Assembly (NCBI RefSeq): GCF_000317475.1
Contig: NC_019729.1
Span: 5,780,501 to 5,844,500 of the forward strand
Length of the DNA: 64,000 nt
Source: Oscillatoria nigro-viridis PCC 7112
GTDB lineage: Bacteria > Cyanobacteriota > Cyanobacteriia > Cyanobacteriales > Microcoleaceae
Direction: 5' to 3'
The first letter of the stretch is position 1. Each line of letters begins with the position of its first letter. The translations under genes and the position numbers were made by a program. Below the pieces are notes generated by a model that saw only the letters and a list, made by a program, of their open reading frames with translations, was not told the DNA's origin and made no database searches. Shown here in pieces: positions 63,351 to 64,000 of this stretch.

Positions 63351-63395
63351 TTAAACATTAAAAGTGAAATTAGTCACTTTTAATGTTTAATTTTT
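63351..63395. terminator. 17-base perfect hairpin after pgi
   Basis: TTAAACATTAAAAGTGA (63351-63367) pairs exactly with 63374-63390, with a six-base loop, and is followed by TTTTTAATT. It may end pgi transcripts before the response regulator. Confidence 0.75.
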
Positions 63396-63404
63396 AATTC
63401 CCCC

Positions 63405-64000
63405 ATGCCATTAACGATTCTGGTTGCTGACGACGATTTCGCGACTCGCTTGTCAATTACCGATTATCTAGAAATTACCGGATACTCTGTAATCGCTGCT
63501 GAGAACGGCAAACAAGCTTTAGGTTTGGTAGATGAATTTCAGCCGCACTTGATTGTTACCGACATTACAATGCCTGAGATGGATGGCTACGACTTCGTGC
63601 GGCGAGTTCGGACTCGTCCCGCTTTCCGCTTGCTGCCGGTGATTTTTTTGACGGAACGCACGAGCACAGAGGAACGGATTCGCGGCTATCAGATGGGGTG
63701 CGACAATTATCTGGCTAAGCCTTTTGAACTCCAGGAATTGGGGGCGGTTATTCGCTCTTTGCTCGATCGCTACGCTCTAATCGCTCAGGCCCCCTCTCGT
63801 ACCCCCGAACTCGAACCAACGCCAACAGAGGCACGCAGCAGAGCCAATGACAAGCCAGAAGCAGATTTTTTAACTCAAAAGTCAAACACAGGCGATTCCC
63901 TACGGGATAGCTCCGCTTCACGGGCATCTCCCAGCCAAAATGCTCCGACTTTGACTCAGCGAGAGCGACAAGTGCTAGATTTGCTGACAGAAGGTCTTTC
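63405..64000 (+). CDS. Response regulator with LuxR-type helix-turn-helix (cut by window end)
   Basis: 198 residues visible from ATG 63405. The receiver domain (1-120) has the acidic pair VADDD, the phosphorylation site Asp53 in VTDITMPEMDG, a Thr/switch position in FLTERTS and Lys105 in YLAKPFE. A flexible Pro/Ser-rich linker follows, and at 184 begins the NarL/LuxR-type DNA-binding domain (LTQRERQVLDLLTEGLS), with the rest beyond the window. It is a transcription regulator driven by an unknown sensor kinase. Linker residues 162-176 are encoded by repeat-like DNA (63890-63931). Confidence 0.9.
   Translation, partial: MPLTILVADDDFATRLSITDYLEITGYSVIAAENGKQALGLVDEFQPHLIVTDITMPEMDGYDFVRRVRTRPAFRLLPVIFLTERTSTEERIRGYQMGCDNYLAKPFELQELGAVIRSLLDRYALIAQAPSRTPELEPTPTEARSRANDKPEADFLTQKSNTGDSLRDSSASRASPSQNAPTLTQRERQVLDLLTEGL

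Overview
The window comes from a filamentous cyanobacterium, most likely a Microcoleus/Oscillatoria-type member of the Oscillatoriales. The evidence is the very frequent HIP1 octamer GCGATCGC and its variants, heptanucleotide tandem repeats between genes, cyanobacterial marker families (a Tab2-like protein, an exosortase with a PEP-CTERM substrate, a Pgi with a C-terminal helical extension, a vMAP/NB-ARC protein), and dense palindromic repeats between genes. The genus is inferred from style, not proven.

Layout. 1-3.6 kb is a gene graveyard: an IS630-type transposase remnant, a frameshifted IS4-type transposase, and an NB-ARC signalling ATPase held in one frame but broken by three stop codons. 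3.7-9.2 kb holds a small 2TM protein, an exosortase and a PEP-CTERM exported protein, set among repeats, a possible structured RNA (about 5.38-5.88 kb), and a decayed mosaic (about 8.19-9.15 kb) of pieces of three neighbouring genes. 9.2-25.8 kb is housekeeping and transport: a secreted PQQ-type propeller, a YyaL-type thioredoxin-fold protein, a complete polyamine ABC transporter (potB-potC-potD-potA), an FAD oxidoreductase, a ClC channel fused to CBS and Usp domains, an SGNH hydrolase fusion, PmbA and a Tab2-like protein. 26-45 kb holds a giant HEAT-repeat protein, a nucleotidyltransferase, pdxJ, deoC, recO, an MFS exporter, a glycosyltransferase, an MprF-like acyl/aminoacyl transferase next to an esterase, a NUDIX hydrolase, gpsA and a RelE/Phd-type toxin-antitoxin pair.

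46.4-57.8 kb is the most interesting part: a minus-strand locus encoding a DUF499-type ATPase, a 142-residue basic protein, a DUF1156-type DNA methyltransferase, a 60-residue protein and a phospholipase D-SNF2 helicase fusion. Large ATPase, methylase and PLD/helicase together look like an anti-phage or DNA-modification system related in logic to DISARM/BREX. Its intergenic gaps are full of miniature elements, and one GC-rich palindrome sits in frame inside the helicase gene.

57.9-64 kb returns to metabolism: a threonine/serine dehydratase, argF, a tRNA-dihydrouridine synthase, pgi and the start of a NarL-type response regulator cut by the window end. No tRNA, rRNA or CRISPR array was found by eye. 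At least six families of short palindromic repeats occur, some of them inserted into genes or pseudogenes.
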